Counted from the first letter of the stretch, positions 46,841-58,656 are shown. The stretch: 64,000 nucleotides of DNA from Neurospora tetraspora (GCF_033439725.1 NW_026944383.1:5146001-5210000); one strand, 5' to 3'. The notes: a model not told the origin generated them from the sequence alone. Program-made: numbers and translations.

Positions 46841-47873
46841 CTGGTGTGGCTTGATTTATCACTCGCAAGTGAGCTTTTGTAAAACATCGGGTGATGGCGA
46901 GACAAATAGCTGAGGGCTTTTTCTGCCGACCGGACTTTGGCGCCGGATGACAACTTGAATTGAGTAACTGCTGGTCTTGACTGGTTAGCCAAGGGAAAGC
47001 CAAAGTAAAAATGCTAATTCACATGTACCTTTGCCAGAGATTTTCGCTTTTCAGCAGGATTGGTGCGTCGAAGCAGAATTGAGAAATCAGCTGGGCGCAA
47101 CGAGCTTTTGAATGGTTGCAGGAGAGAGAAGAAGAAAGCCGGGATAACGGAGGCTGGAATGGGAGAAAAGATAAGATTCTGGCCTGGATCTGTAGCCCAT
47201 ATTTTAAGCAGACGGAGCAATATCTGCGAAAAAGTAGAATGAAGGTCGTGGTTTGAACTTTGAGAGTTTCAAACGGCGGGCGAGTTGGTGAAGTAGTGAA
47301 TGGTTCCGAAAAATCGCAGCCTCGGTACAACTGTGAGGTTTGCCGGGAAGACAAGGTTGTAAGGTTAGAATTTTCTGGGTCCCGGGACCGTATGTGGAGG
47401 AGGGTGAAGCGGTGTTTCCTTCCTGTTCTGAAACCAAACGACGCGAGAACCTTGAAGGTAGATCCGTGAAGCTCGCCTGCGTACCTCCTTCCCTGCTTTG
47501 TCTCGTTCCTGCCTCTTACACATGAATGCACATCGGGCCATGAAATATCGTGGGAAGAAGTGAATTTATGGTACATTGGTGTTCTTCTCATGCTTTCACG
47601 ATTAATACAGATGGACCAAGCAAGCCACTTTGTACGCTGCTGAACATTAGAGTAGTACCTCAAAATCAGACAATAATAACCAAATGCTGTGCCCGAAAAG
47701 AAAACCAATACTTCCAGACTGAAACAAAAATGCCATGGCCCCCGGAACTCCTTGTCTTCTTTCGTGCAAATTCCCATCTATGCCGTCCCCACCCACCAAT
47801 CTTTGCACCGCTAGAACACATGCTAAAAAGGACCGCCGCCCAAAAACATAGGTAGAGACCGAAACAAGAACTC
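46841..47873. other. gene-poor stretch
   Basis: A 252-codon frame at 47019-47777 (-) is open but shows no domain, is rich in Cys/Phe/Arg in a random-looking way and has no splice support. Nothing else is supported. Confidence 0.4.
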
Positions 47874-48515
47874 TTAATCCTCCTTTTCCTTATTGTCCTC
47901 CTCCATGTTTTCCTTCGCGTCCTCCTCGTTACCGTCTCCTTTGCCGGTGCCGTTGCCGTTGTCGTTCGCGCTATCACTATCGTCCTTCACCAGCTCCGGA
48001 AGCTTGCCCTCAGTGCGAACCTTCCTGCTCCGGGCTGAAAGTGCCTGATACCGAAGCATCACAACGGTAAAAGGGGGCATGGCTTTGCTCGTCTTCATGC
48101 CCTTGCTCCAAATGTCGTCGGTGCCCGGAATAGAAGACAGCTGTAGGAGCTGGTGTTTGTCGAGAGCGGAGGAAGATGTGATAGCACTGGTGGAAGCGAC
48201 AGGGTCGATAGCGGACATTGCCGAGAGGAATAAGAACGCGGGATGGAGGCGGGTGGTTGATAGGGATGAGGTATCGAGATGGTGAAGACGCGGAAGAAGG
48301 CCGTCTTGCTGTTGGGAAAGGCGGTCCCTTCGGGTCTTGATGTCGGGGATGGTGTTGAACCTGCTTTTGTTCAAAGTGGTGATGTTTTGGGCCGAGAGTT
48401 TTACGCTGAGCTTCATCCTCGGGGCTGCGGCCTTCATCCTCACGGCCGTGCTGGCGCGATGGATAGGAAGAAGTGGCATCGCGTGGATGCTGATGAGGGC
48501 TTGGGTTAGTCTCAT
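47874..48515 (-). CDS. hypothetical protein with acidic tail
   Basis: Open frame of 213 aa with a true ATG at 48515. Unrecognised. The first 100 residues are basic and Ser/Thr/Leu-rich; the central part (TDDIWSKGMKTSKAMPPFTV, then LRYQALSARSRKVRTEGKLP) looks protein-like; the last 35 residues are a strongly acidic, Asp/Glu/Asn/Gly-rich tail ending KEKED. The asymmetric composition favours real coding, possibly from an internal ATG such as that at MSAIDPV. No homology or introns support it. Confidence 0.4.
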   Translation of the reverse strand: MRLTQALISIHAMPLLPIHRASTAVRMKAAAPRMKLSVKLSAQNITTLNKSRFNTIPDIKTRRDRLSQQQDGLLPRLHHLDTSSLSTTRLHPAFLFLSAMSAIDPVASTSAITSSSALDKHQLLQLSSIPGTDDIWSKGMKTSKAMPPFTVVMLRYQALSARSRKVRTEGKLPELVKDDSDSANDNGNGTGKGDGNEEDAKENMEEDNKEKED

Positions 48516-48624
48516 CTTTGGCGTTTTCGCTTGAAGGATCGGTCGGTTATCGCCAAATGGCGTATTATGAAATGCCTTTGGCGATGGTTGTTGGTGGCAT
48601 TAATAGGATATTCGGGTACGTTCT

Positions 48625-48922
48625 AACGGTTGCTCAGTTAACGATTCTTATATATACTATAAAACCGTTGGAAAGAAGGTGGTGATGGTTGTAAGAGGAA
48701 GAAGTTGGGAGACGTCGGAAAACATCAAGAGTTTTTACTTCAATACCCCCGCTTCTCTTCAGTTCTTTCCCTTCTTCCTCTCCCCACCTTCACTTTCTCA
48801 TTCATCGTGCCTTCCTAGAATGGAAGATTTCCATTATGATTTCAGGGTCTTGCACCGGCCTAACGGTTAGGATTTTTCAACGCTTGGGATATATCAACGG
48901 TTAAAGGCGTTGGCCAACGGTT
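48625..48922. repeat. cluster of AACGGTT motifs
   Basis: Five copies of the 7-mer AACGGTT within 300 bp: 48625-48631, 48862-48868, 48896-48902 and 48916-48922 on the plus strand and 48663-48669 on the minus strand. GATATATCAAC followed by C/G-GT also occurs twice (near 48888 and 48945). AACNG is the core recognised by Myb-type proteins, so these could be binding sites, or the remains of a short tandem array. Confidence 0.5.
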
Positions 48923-49821
48923 GAGAGCGTTATACATCCATTGAGATATATCAACCGTAGAACGCTTCCTTAGATTCCCGGGAATGAGTGGTTGGAAGTC
49001 AGCGGAAGTGAAGGCAAACATGAGGTGCTTTATATCCTGTGAGCCAGCCTTGGATAAAGAATGGTGGATGTGTAACGGGAGGCGAGAATTTACGCCCAGT
49101 GAAGCATCTGAAAAGGTGCATTTTACGGTTCACCGGGCTTCCAGTGCCGCATATATGCAATGCTTCCATTCACTTGATGCCCGTGGTCGACAACCTTTGT
49201 CCGGTCACCGATGGACGAACGACATCTTTGAACCTTGTGCATCAACATTCACCAACTCGAACGCCACGGCGCTTTATGTTTCCAATCGCGCCCTGCATGA
49301 CTGGCGCAAATATTCGTGGTGATGCCCCCAAAAGTTGACCGGCGAAGACGTCGCTCGTACGCGGACCAAGAATAGTCGCTGTGTACGGTACCCGAAGAGC
49401 GCTTCGAGGGCGTAAACGCCCCTGTCCACGTATCAAACATTGATACGTTCCACGACTGGACGTCCTGCCAACAACCCTATCGGTATTGATCTCAAGCCTC
49501 AAATGGGCTGACTAGGAGTGCATATTCGTGCCATAACCAAAGCTTCACGGGCCATACCAACCACTTCGGTGACGTCCCGATGCTAAGAACGACGGATTTT
49601 GATGGCACTTGTCATTAGAGGATATTTTCTTGGTAAAAATGCGGAAGATGATGCTCGATGATACTCGGTCGCTTAAGGACGAGAATGGATGCGCTCGTGG
49701 GCCAGAACACTAACGGCAATCAATCAGCCTCAAAGTCCAGATTCGCTAGGACACGGGAGCTTCAATGACTCGAGGTCGTTGTTGAGGTTCGTCCCAAATG
49801 GTCATAAGGTTGAGATGAGCC
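48923..49821. other. gene-poor stretch
   Basis: No supported gene; it includes the downstream region of the small spliced gene at 49822-50182. Confidence 0.4.
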
Positions 49822-50182
49822 TCAATGGAGACGCAAGCAATGGTGGCAGTGCTGATGTGGACAGTGGACACTGGGGTTATCGTCGTCATCCTCGGCGGAA
49901 GTGTGGCCGTCGCCCTCAGAAACCGCGAACTGGTAAAACCATGCTCGTTCACCTGGGAATAGCCTCAGTCGGAAGTAAACAAATCCATATCTTTCGAGTC
50001 TCTCCATCAGGGGCATGATCTCGACGTGGCCCACAGTGATTCTGACAAGCGCATCAACTCAAAACATCGGCGAAACAGCGATAAGGTGCACGATAAAGCG
50101 GTCCCTACCGAACAGGCTTGGCGTCGATCTGCACATGCAGATTCACGGCACTTTCGCCCAATGACGTCTTTAGCTCAGCCAT
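49822..50182 (-). CDS. small spliced hypothetical protein
   Basis: Exon 50109-50182 (from ATG 50182) and exon 49822-50041 join across a 67-nt intron with donor GTAGGG and acceptor CTTGTCAG, restoring one frame of 97 codons. The product is unrecognised but reads like a folded domain: alternating strands SAVNLHVQIDAKPVRITV then MPLMERLERYGFVYFRLRLF, then WFYQFAVSEGDG and an acidic EDDDD stretch. Both exons carry matching-looking beta-type sequence on each side of the junction, which is the main support. The His/Cys-rich end may be wrong if another intron removes it; a better-looking C-terminus exists in a different frame around 49750-49830. Confidence 0.5.
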
Positions 50183-51067
50183 CACGATGTGCCCTTAACC
50201 TTTAAAACGTTCGGCTGCTTTTGCCAACGCAGTCTCGCAGATGTTAGCGTCCCCCAGGTTCGGTCGATTTGAGTTCCCGTGAAGGGGGAGTCAAGGGACG
50301 GCGGGGGAACCGCAAGGTACTCCACCAAACATTGACCAGCACGGAGCATCATTCTTCACTCCCGCTCGGAGACCGGAGTATGTACATACAGTTGGAAGTC
50401 TAGATCAAAATGGCCAGCCATGATGATTGTCTGATGTCCATTCACATTGTTTCTTGGGACTGTGCCTTTCCCGGGTAGACGTCAGTCAGCTCCCGTGATG
50501 TCGGCGTTAGGCGGGCGCTAGGAGCGTCTGGGGTGTTAGCGCATGCACACAAAATAGGCGTGACTCTTAGCAGTTACTAGCGGGTGCAGCGCGGGGCGTG
50601 GGCAGGCAGGTCTCAGACTGTCCACCACCAGTCCACTAACTGCATCGGTCGTTTCCGCTAGCCTTTTCTTCACAAAGTCCCCGGTCTGAAGTGGTGCCCT
50701 TCATTCTTTCCGTCAACCCGACTTGTTCTTGCGCGTGCGTTTGGAGCCAGTGTCTCTGTGGCAACATTAGTTCAAAGATAACAATCCGGTAATTCTTCAC
50801 CCTCTGACTTCATCGTCTTGCCATTCCGTACCATTGACAGTCGCAATTTGCACTTTCGAAGCCAACCGATACGAACACAACGGCTAATTCAATCCCCCCA
50901 AAGAAGACCTCCCAAAAGACTATAAGCACCTCTAGTCTCTACTGTACATCCGAGGCTCCGACCCAATTAGCGACACCGATACTATTTCCCGCGATACCAG
51001 CCATCTAAACTTTCGATACCCTAACCCAGTTCCACTCCTGCCGTCTTCCGAAAAACCGACAACCACA
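50183..51067. other. intergenic stretch upstream of the Ulp1-type protease gene
   Basis: Shared upstream region of the small minus-strand gene and the plus-strand protease gene. No other feature supported. Confidence 0.4.
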
Positions 51068-52388
51068 ATGCCAGGATTCCGGCGGAAAATCACAAAACAC
51101 TTTGGAGATTCAGTGAGCAACCCGCGTTCCCTTCCTTTTACAAGTTCCCGAGGTTCATGGTTGGAAGGCGACGACGAGCAAGCTGGGGTTGGCTTTGGCG
51201 CCGGGGCTGGTGCTTGGTGCTACCTCGATCTGGAGTGATCGAGTAGCCGCCTTCGCCAGAGCGCCACGAAGACGACAGCTTCCAGTCGCAATTCGCGGCC
51301 AGTTGCCGGTTGATACAAGGAAGAGACTGTCGAGCTATACGAATTGGCCGCCCCTGCCTGTAGGATTCCGGGCGTTGACGTCGCGGGATGACCGAGTTCG
51401 CGCAACTAGGCGCATCGCAGCGCTACTACTGGAAAAGAAGACTTTGGCTAACAAAAGCAATTCCGTTTAGCTCACACCTTCAAAACCATACCTCTCCTAC
51501 CATGATATTCTCCGTATGTGGATCAGTCTGGCATATGTCTGTTGACCTTGATCTGACTTGGGGGTGATTAGTAACGAGTGACGATATCGTCTCGCTCAAA
51601 TATGACTGGCTTACCGATAACGTAAGTTACTCCCAATGTTGTGGTAGCTGTTGGTTGCTAACATGCCCGGTTTAGAACATCGCCTTCTGGGAAGAGTATG
51701 TCTCTGTTGATACATTCCCAAATACTAATCCCCTTCCTACACCGGCCTTCCAATCTGACATCCGTACTCTAGATGGCTCGAGAGAGAGGTCCTTCCCAAG
51801 TACCCGCGCGCCCACATCGTTCTCCTACGACCTAGCATAACGTTCCTCCTGATGCAAGCTATCGACCTCAAAAGCATCGGCAGCGCGCTACCGGACTTCA
51901 GGAAAACGACGCACATCTTCCTGCCGGTCAACGACAGCCGGGACCGCGAGCGCGCCGACGGCGGTTCCCATTGGTCTCTGCTGGTCGTGTCCGTCATCGA
52001 CCGTGTTGCGTTCCACTACGACTCGCTCGGCGGTGCAAACTTTTACGAAGCGCAAAAGTGTACGGACCGTCTCGGCCGGGTGCTCGGCGTGCCCCTGCGG
52101 TTCCACCAGATGGAGGACTCGCCCCAACAGGGCAACAACAGCGACTGCGGCGTCTACGTCTGCATCGTTATGCGCCATCTCCTCATCAAGAGGCTACTCA
52201 ATGCCAACTCCAACGAAAAGGTGTCCATGTCCATGGCCAACAAGGTGATCGACAGCGCGGGCGGCCGCAAGGAGATGATGCAGATCATCGAGTCGTTACG
52301 GAAGGAGGGCGAGAGGCGACGGAGCTTGAGCCCCATGTCGACGTCGTCGAAATCCGGATCGTCAAAGACACCGCCCCGCATTGAGTAG
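51068..52388 (+). CDS. Ulp1-family protease, NEDP1/Den1-like deneddylase
   Basis: Cysteine protease (C48) that removes NEDD8 from modified proteins. Five exons: 51068-51112, 51471-51513, 51572-51621, 51676-51695 and 51773-52388; 257 aa, normal for NEDP1/SENP8. The order PYLSYHDILLTSDDIVSLKY then DWLTDNNIAFWEEWLE is the family start and is assembled only by splicing four short exons. Catalytic residues: H119 (GGSHWSLL), D136 (HYDSLGG), C178 (NNSDCGVYVC) with the upstream glutamine of the oxyanion hole. The first exon (MPGFRRKITKHFGDS) is joined by a long 358-nt intron with a good CTAAC branch site; this is the least certain part. A Ser-rich tail closes the protein. It resembles Aspergillus DenA. 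Confidence 0.88.
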
Positions 52389-53263
52389 TAGTGCAGGTTA
52401 CTAGCTTGGCTGTTTTGTTGTAGATTGTGTGTGTTGGACAGATGATACCCCCGCCTGTCTCAAGAAGGTTTCGATTCACACAGGCAAAAAAGAAACCAAA
52501 AAAGTTTTAGGATACCCCTTTAACGAGAGTGCGCACCACCCCCATTGGAAGAAAGCTGGAGCACGGAACGAATGCACCGTCAGCGGGCCCCCCTTCTACT
52601 GGCAATATTCCTGCACCACTGTGTTGCAACGGGAGAACTTTTTTTTTTTTTTTTTTGGTCACAGCGTCGAGATGGATGACCAACCCGCTCTGTAGGGGTC
52701 ATCAGCACAACGCGCGGCGTCAGACTGACGGAGAGGCGTTTTTATAGGCGTTAGGGTTCAAGCTACGAGCCGTAACAAACTCAACGCCGCGCATAATAGT
52801 TCTTGTGGGGGAGAGAAGGATAAAGGGAAAAAAACCAAGTAAATCATATTTCAAGTGGACGAGCTCTCCCGTGGCTTGATTGAGAGCTTGGGGGAGCTGA
52901 GACGCCCGAACTTTACGGGATATCTAGCATAGGAGGTGGGAATATCTGCATTATGGCATTGTAGCCGCTTTTCAGGCGTGTGTGTATATAGCTTACAACA
53001 AACGTGCTTTTTTCTTTGGATCTCTGTACCGAGTTACTCATGGCTCTTTATGTTTTCGCATTCTTCCTTAGGTCGCAGTGGCATCATCTCGCTTTATAGC
53101 GCGTGGAGCAAGCCAAAACAGAGAGATATATACCTTCAGCAAGTTTAGAAAATGAAGAAAGCAAGATACAAATTTGTTACATATGAATGCCTCTCAAACG
53201 CCGCCAAATCCCAACAACAACAATAATGTGACAGCAAAAAGACCAGGAACATTCAAGGACCGA
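52389..53263. other. convergent 3' stretch
   Basis: Between the protease gene and the minus-strand SLX9 gene. It holds an 18-nt T run at about 52639-52656. No gene is supported. Confidence 0.4.
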
Positions 53264-54079
53264 TCATGCCGTCTTCCCCAAGAATGCAGGGTTCTGCTCC
53301 ATCGTAGCAGAGATAAACCCCCTCAGCGCCGCCCACCTATTCGTCGTCGCCGGTTGTTGTTGTTGTTGTGTTGTTGCTCTCTGTGTCGCCTGTCCCTGTG
53401 TCTGTGTCGTCTTCTGCTGCTCAACCTCCATCGCAGGCGTCGTCGCCGCAGTAGCAGGTCCCTTCACCGTCGCCAACTGCGCCAAACTCCTTCCAAACCG
53501 ATCCATCTCCGTCTTAACCACCTTCTCCTTCCTCTTCAACGCCCCCGGCCGCGTCTTCAAACTCTTATGCCTCACCCTCCCCATCGCCTCCTGCATCTTA
53601 TCCATCGTCTTCCCGCTCTCTTGGTCCTCCCTAATCTCATCGCTGATTTCCCCCAGTACATCCCCCAAACTTTCCAGGGTAGTCACCAACTTCTTGGAAG
53701 GTCTCCTCCGCTTTAATTTGCGACCAGAGCCGGGAGCCGTCTTGGCGATCCGTGACACGAACGCGTTGTGCTTGATTGTGCGCTTGTCTTTTTTCGAGTC
53801 GATGAAGGAGTCGGAGACTACGTTGTTCTCGCGGTGGAGCTTGCGAGGCAACAGAGGGTCGGCGAGGCGCTTAAGGGCTTTTTCGCGGGCCGAGAGGCGT
53901 TTGCCGGGGGTGGGGGCTGTTGGGGCCTGTGTTGTGTGGTGGTTGGGAGGGTTAGTTGGTTGGTGTCAAGAAGGGAGGAGAGGGGAGAGGGGAGAGGGTT
54001 CGAGGTTGCGCAAGGCGCTGGGAAGAATTGAATGAAAGGTGGGAAGGGTTGGGGGTTGATTTTAAGGAGGACGTACCAT
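53264..54079 (-). CDS. ribosome biogenesis protein SLX9
   Basis: Nucleolar factor of 40S ribosome assembly and export. The coding start is a three-base exon: ATG at 54077-54079 followed directly by donor GTACGT, then a 150-nt intron ending AACACAG, and exon 53264-53926; 221 aa. The spliced start reads MAPTAPTPGKRLSAREKALK. Family features are DSFIDSKKDKRTIKHNAFVS and RRRPSKKLVTTLESLGDVL, followed by a coiled, basic region (RHKSLKTRPGALKRKEKVV) and a Gln/Thr-rich insert before NRWAALRGFI. It is divergent from UBA4. Confidence 0.82.
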
Positions 54080-54709
54080 GGCTTGCGGACTCTTTGGTCT
54101 CAATGGACTGATACGAAGCAGAGGGGGGTGAGCGAGCGGGCGCGAGTGTAATTGATGAATGAAGACACGAAGCTTGAAAGAAGCCAACAAGATGGCCGGG
54201 GAACTGATGAGGTGGACTGGATGGAGTTGAACCACGCGCGGACCATTGACCACAATCGCTCGCTTCCCAGGATTGAGTGATGGGCAGAATTGACTTTTGA
54301 GTGGAGCCGCTAATCGATAACGTAGGGGCGTGAACGTGCAAAATCCTCACCGCCCAGGCCTCCGCTACAGGGGGCTGAGCTGTGTGCCAAGAAGGGCTGC
54401 AGCAGTGGTCAGTGGGGTTGATTCAGCCCTACGCCTTTCATCGTTTCCGTTTTCCTCATCCAGTTTCACGAGTTCATCTGGAAAAGACGCCCAGGGGAAT
54501 AGAGGCAAATATCGAAGAGGTATAAGCTCAATGCCAAGTTAAGATGTGCTGAATAGTTTGAGATAATCAACCAGAACTACCTCTAATGGAAGCTCTTTGA
54601 TCTCGCGATACGGTAGCTGCCCCGCACTCGCTATCACTGACACGATAACTGGGCACTTTTATCGCACTCCAACGTTCCAGATTACATATCTTGCCCCAAA
54701 CACAACAAG
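54080..54709. other. divergent promoter, SLX9 / UBA4
   Basis: A 630-bp shared upstream region. No other feature seen. Confidence 0.45.
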
Positions 54710-56232
54710 ATGCAGAACGGCGATACCAACTCAGCCCAAAATGGTTCAATCAGCTCTGTCCCTCGGGACACGAGTCGCCCTCTCACAGAAGAGGAGCTCG
54801 ATAGATACTCCCGTCAGATCATCGTACCTGGAATGGGCAAGGAAGGTGAGCACTTCCCACGTCACTTTTTTAGCCAACTATTACCCCTGAACCAAAGTAA
54901 ACAAACCACACCTGACTGACTAACACCCCCATCTCCCCATCCCCAGCCCAACTCCGTCTCATAAACGCCAAAGTCCTCATCATCGGCGCCGGCGGCCTCG
55001 GCTGCCCAGCCGCGCAATACATTGCCGGCGCCGGCATCGGCACCATCGGCATCGTCGACGGCGACACCGTCGAGCGCTCCAACCTGCACCGACAAGTCGG
55101 CCACTCCACCTCTCGCATCGGGCAGACCAAAGTCTCGTCCCTCATCACCCACCTCCGCGGCCTCAACCCACTCCCCACTTACGTCGCCCACACCACGCAC
55201 ATCACCCCGCTCAACGCCGCCGACCTGATCTCCCAATACGACCTCATCCTCGACTGCACCGACAACCCCGCCACCCGCTACCTGATCTCCGACGTCTGCG
55301 TCCTCCTCTGCAAACCGCTCGTCTCCGCCGCCTCTGTGCAAACCTCCGGGCAAATCATCGTCCTCAACTGCCCGCCCACCCCGCAGGGTCAGCTCGACGG
55401 AGAGGGAGGGCCTTACCCGCCTTGCTACCGGTGCTGCTTCAAGAAACCGCCACCGGCTAACGCCCAGCTGTCGTGCGGCGAAGCGGGCATCTTGGGCCCC
55501 GTGGTGGGATTGATGGGCGTGGCGCAGGCGGGGGAGGCGATCAAGATTATTGCTTCTGCGCTGCATGTCCCGCCGCCAGCAGAGGGAGCACCAAGAGCGC
55601 CGCCGGTGGAACCGACGCTGCTGCTGTACTCGTACTCGCTGACTTCGTTTTTGTCGCCGTTCACGTTTCGCGCGCTCAAGATGGCGCCGAGGAAGAAGAG
55701 CTGCTTTGCCTGTGGCGAGGGGAGCAGGGAAAGGTTGACGCTGGAGGGGGTGAAGAATGGGGAGCCGAATTATGAGTTTTTCTGTGGATTGGGAGGGGGG
55801 CCTAAGGCAGGGGTTTTGTCAGAGGAGGAGAGGATCACGCCAAGGGAGTTTGTTGAGAGGGTACAACGCAAAGAAGGAAAGGGGAAGTACGTGGTGCTGG
55901 ATACGAGGGAGAAGGAACATTTTAGCTTTGGAAGCATTGAGGGAGCGGTTAATGTGCCGTTTGGGAAGTTGTTGAGTAAGGCTGCGCAGCTTGAGCGGAG
56001 CGGGGAGACGCCCGAGGTGGAGTACATTGTACCGCCAGAGGTGAAGATCGAGGATGAAGGTGAGGACGTCCCAATATACGTGGTTTGTAGAAGGGGCTTG
56101 GACTCGCAGGAGGCGGTGGAAAAGTTGAAGGAGATGGGACTTGATAAAGGAGGGAAGAGGAAGATTGTGGATATTGCTGGAGGAATGAAGGCTTGGAAGG
56201 AGCAGGTTGATCCAAGTTTCCCATACCTATAG
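54710..56232 (+). CDS. uba4: UBA4/MOCS3-type adenylyltransferase and sulfurtransferase
   Basis: Adenylates the C-terminal Gly-Gly of Urm1 (and of the molybdopterin synthase small subunit) and transfers sulfur, serving tRNA thiolation and, in fungi such as Aspergillus (CnxF), molybdenum cofactor synthesis; cytosolic. Two exons, 54710-54845 and 54947-56232; 473 aa. The E1-like domain has the nucleotide loop GAGGLG (59-64), DGDTVERSNLHRQ, zinc-binding CYRCC and CFAC pairs, and C222 in SCGEAGILGP, the position of the thioester cysteine. The C-terminal rhodanese domain begins LDTREKEHF and has the sulfur-carrying C426 in VCRRGLDSQ (the usual motif has N where L stands). All required residues are present. 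Confidence 0.94.
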
Positions 56233-56555
56233 CCAGAGTCTATCTGGTCTTTTGAGGAGACGCGCTAGATTTCTCTGCTATGGCGAGTTCCTCAACCTGC
56301 GTCCAAGACGTACATAATACATATAATGAATGAGCAGAAAGTCTCCAAGACAGTTGAAGGACAATGAACAAACAAGAAAATGGTTCTTCAATGACAGACA
56401 CAGCCAGTCCCATGATTCCGACTAATGCCCTGCGGTATCTGTACTCATACATGTCACACGACCTGGCGTCAAGTCATCATATCATTTCTTCCAAGCCTTG
56501 GGGGCTTTCCAGATGTTGAACACAACGCAAATCCAATGCTATTCCGGTGATGTGC
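56233..56555. other. convergent 3' regions
   Basis: Facing 3' ends of UBA4 and PAM17; nothing else seen. Confidence 0.45.
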
Positions 56556-57438
56556 CTAAACGAAGGTGGTACGCTTCTTGTTGAAGGCCCTCTGGTCCTT
56601 GAGCCATTGTCTGTAGCCAGCAACGCTGGAGATCTTCTCGCCGTAGAAATCGGGAACTAAGTTTCAGTCATGTTAGCCCAACTGGTCCGTACTTCCCCAT
56701 TCCACCTGCCATCTTTCCCTCCTGTTTGATCCTAAGACGGAAAATAAACCTACCAGGGTTGCCCATAGAGCTAGCGCTAGGATCAACACGGTGCTTCTTG
56801 ATCCGCGCAAAGAACTGGCTCTCCTTGATCGCCATCTGACCCCTGTACTTGCTCTTGAGCGCGTTGAACACCATGGCGCCGATGGGAGGGCCCATCAGCC
56901 AGCCCAGCGCACCAAAGCTGGCCGTCATCAGACCGATCGCAAACATGGGCTCCAGCGGCACCTGCGACACCAGGCTGTCGGCCACTCCCGTGCTCAGAAC
57001 CGCGCCTCCAACCCCCGACGTGACCAGCGTCATGATCACACTGAAGGCCAGCTGAACCCTCCGCCTGGTCTTGCGCAGCTTGAAGAAGGTGTTCCAGTCC
57101 AGCACGGGCTCCCCGGCGTGGGCGGCTGATTGCGCTGCGGCGGCGGCCTCGGCGGCGTTGGCGTCGAGCTCGGCATCGGAGCGCGGGCGGGTGCTGGAGG
57201 AGGAAGCTCTGCGGAGCTGCTGTTGGGCCTGGGTCTGGGCTTGTTGTTGGGCGCGGAAACGGAGGACGAGGGCAGAAGGTGTCGTCGAGAGAGGGCGCAC
57301 AGAGGTCGGTTGTTGGAGCTTGGTGTTCATGGAGAAGGGTGAGCAGGGGCAGGCGGCGCTGCGGAGGAGCATGGGCTGGAGGGCGCCGGAGGACCGGCTG
57401 ACGCCTGCGCGGAGCATCGTTGCTGTTGAGCTAAGCAT
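56556..57438 (-). CDS. pam17: PAM17, mitochondrial import motor subunit
   Basis: Inner-membrane protein of the presequence translocase-associated motor, binding TIM23 and helping Pam18/Pam16. Two exons, 56754-57438 and 56556-56656, with a 97-nt intron; 261 aa. A long Arg/Ser/Ala-rich presequence (to about residue 100) includes a Gln-rich run. The domain opens LDWNTFFKLRKTRRRVQLAF and has two membrane spans (FSVIMTLVTSGVGGAVL and the FAIGLMTASFGALGWLMGPP segment). The spliced end NPVPDFYGEKISSVAGYRQW is diagnostic. Start at 57438 is the first ATG. Confidence 0.92.
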
Positions 57439-58656
57439 CGTGTATGTGGTGTGTGTGTTTCGGCAGAGAAACCGGTCGAGTCGTGACTACTGTGTATGTG
57501 AAGTGTCTTGGATTCAAGGTCTAGTGCAGAGCTGAGAGCTCCCGGTTGAACAATGGATCGAAGTGCGTAATTTGGTGGGGGTGGGGATGGGGAAAGAATC
57601 GAGGCCGGTGGATGCAGTGACGAAAACCCACGGCCGGGGTCCTTCGACAAAGTTCGCTGTGATGCAAGTGCCAGTGGGCTGTTTTTAGCGGCCATGGCCT
57701 GCTGCAGCTACCTGTAGGTACGTACACAGTACAGCCGAGGGGCTTGCTGTGCAGCATTGACAACGATAAGATAAGAGCCTTGCGACCTCTCGCACATGAA
57801 GCCATCGCCGAGTTGTGAACTCCCGATTGACTCACCATCATTGAAAAAGGTAGACGGAGAACGACTTTGAACAGGCAATTGGCCTCTCTAATTCTCTGAG
57901 CAATGGTTGACAGAACACGGGTTTGGTGTGTCTTTATGATAACAGGAGAGTTGTCTTCAATGTCTCGCGACAAGGTTGGTCGGGGGAGCGGACACTGCAT
58001 GTGAATGTTGGTCAATTGATAAATGTCTATCTGTCGGAAGACAACTCCAAAGTCCAGACTCTGGGCTGCGATATTACAGATCAAAAAAAGAAGCAAAAGT
58101 ACAAAAATAAACAAGATAAATCAGGATTAGTGTAGTATCAAAGGATATAGAATAATAACACTTATTTAATACTTTTCTTTATCTTTTTTTAATTTGCAAT
58201 TAAATTAACTTTTTTTTTTTTAATTTGCTAGCTTGCACGCTTACTAGACTGTTCTTGGCATGATCGATATTAATTATGTATAATACAAGTATGATGGGCC
58301 GACATTTTCCCGCCTTGGCGCTGGTTTATACCTAACGGTCGACGCGCTGGATCAACAGCGCGGGCGCCAACTTAACAATCAACCTGGAAACAAGCATCAC
58401 TCGAAACACATCACGACATGGCGACCGACATGCTTTGTCGAGGCGCACTTCGCCAGTAAATTTGTCACTATCCCAATGGCGCATCTTGAGGAATTAACGG
58501 CGGTCATCTTTCTGCTCTCACGCGACAAGTCTCTTCGGCCCCTTCCTCCACAGCTGCGCGGGCCAATCTCTCGGGGCGCGTCGCACACGCCCACTTGAAC
58601 CCAACCACCGACTCACAACCAATTCAGTTTCACATATCATCCCCCTATATTGCGCA
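57439..58656. other. divergent promoter with AT-rich block
   Basis: Shared upstream region of PAM17 and the chromodomain gene. About 58080-58230 is strongly A+T-dominated with T and A runs, in contrast to the GC-balanced surroundings. No coding feature is supported. Confidence 0.5.

Noticed and set aside
47019-47777. 252-codon minus-strand frame
   Set aside because: Random-looking composition with no recognisable segment.
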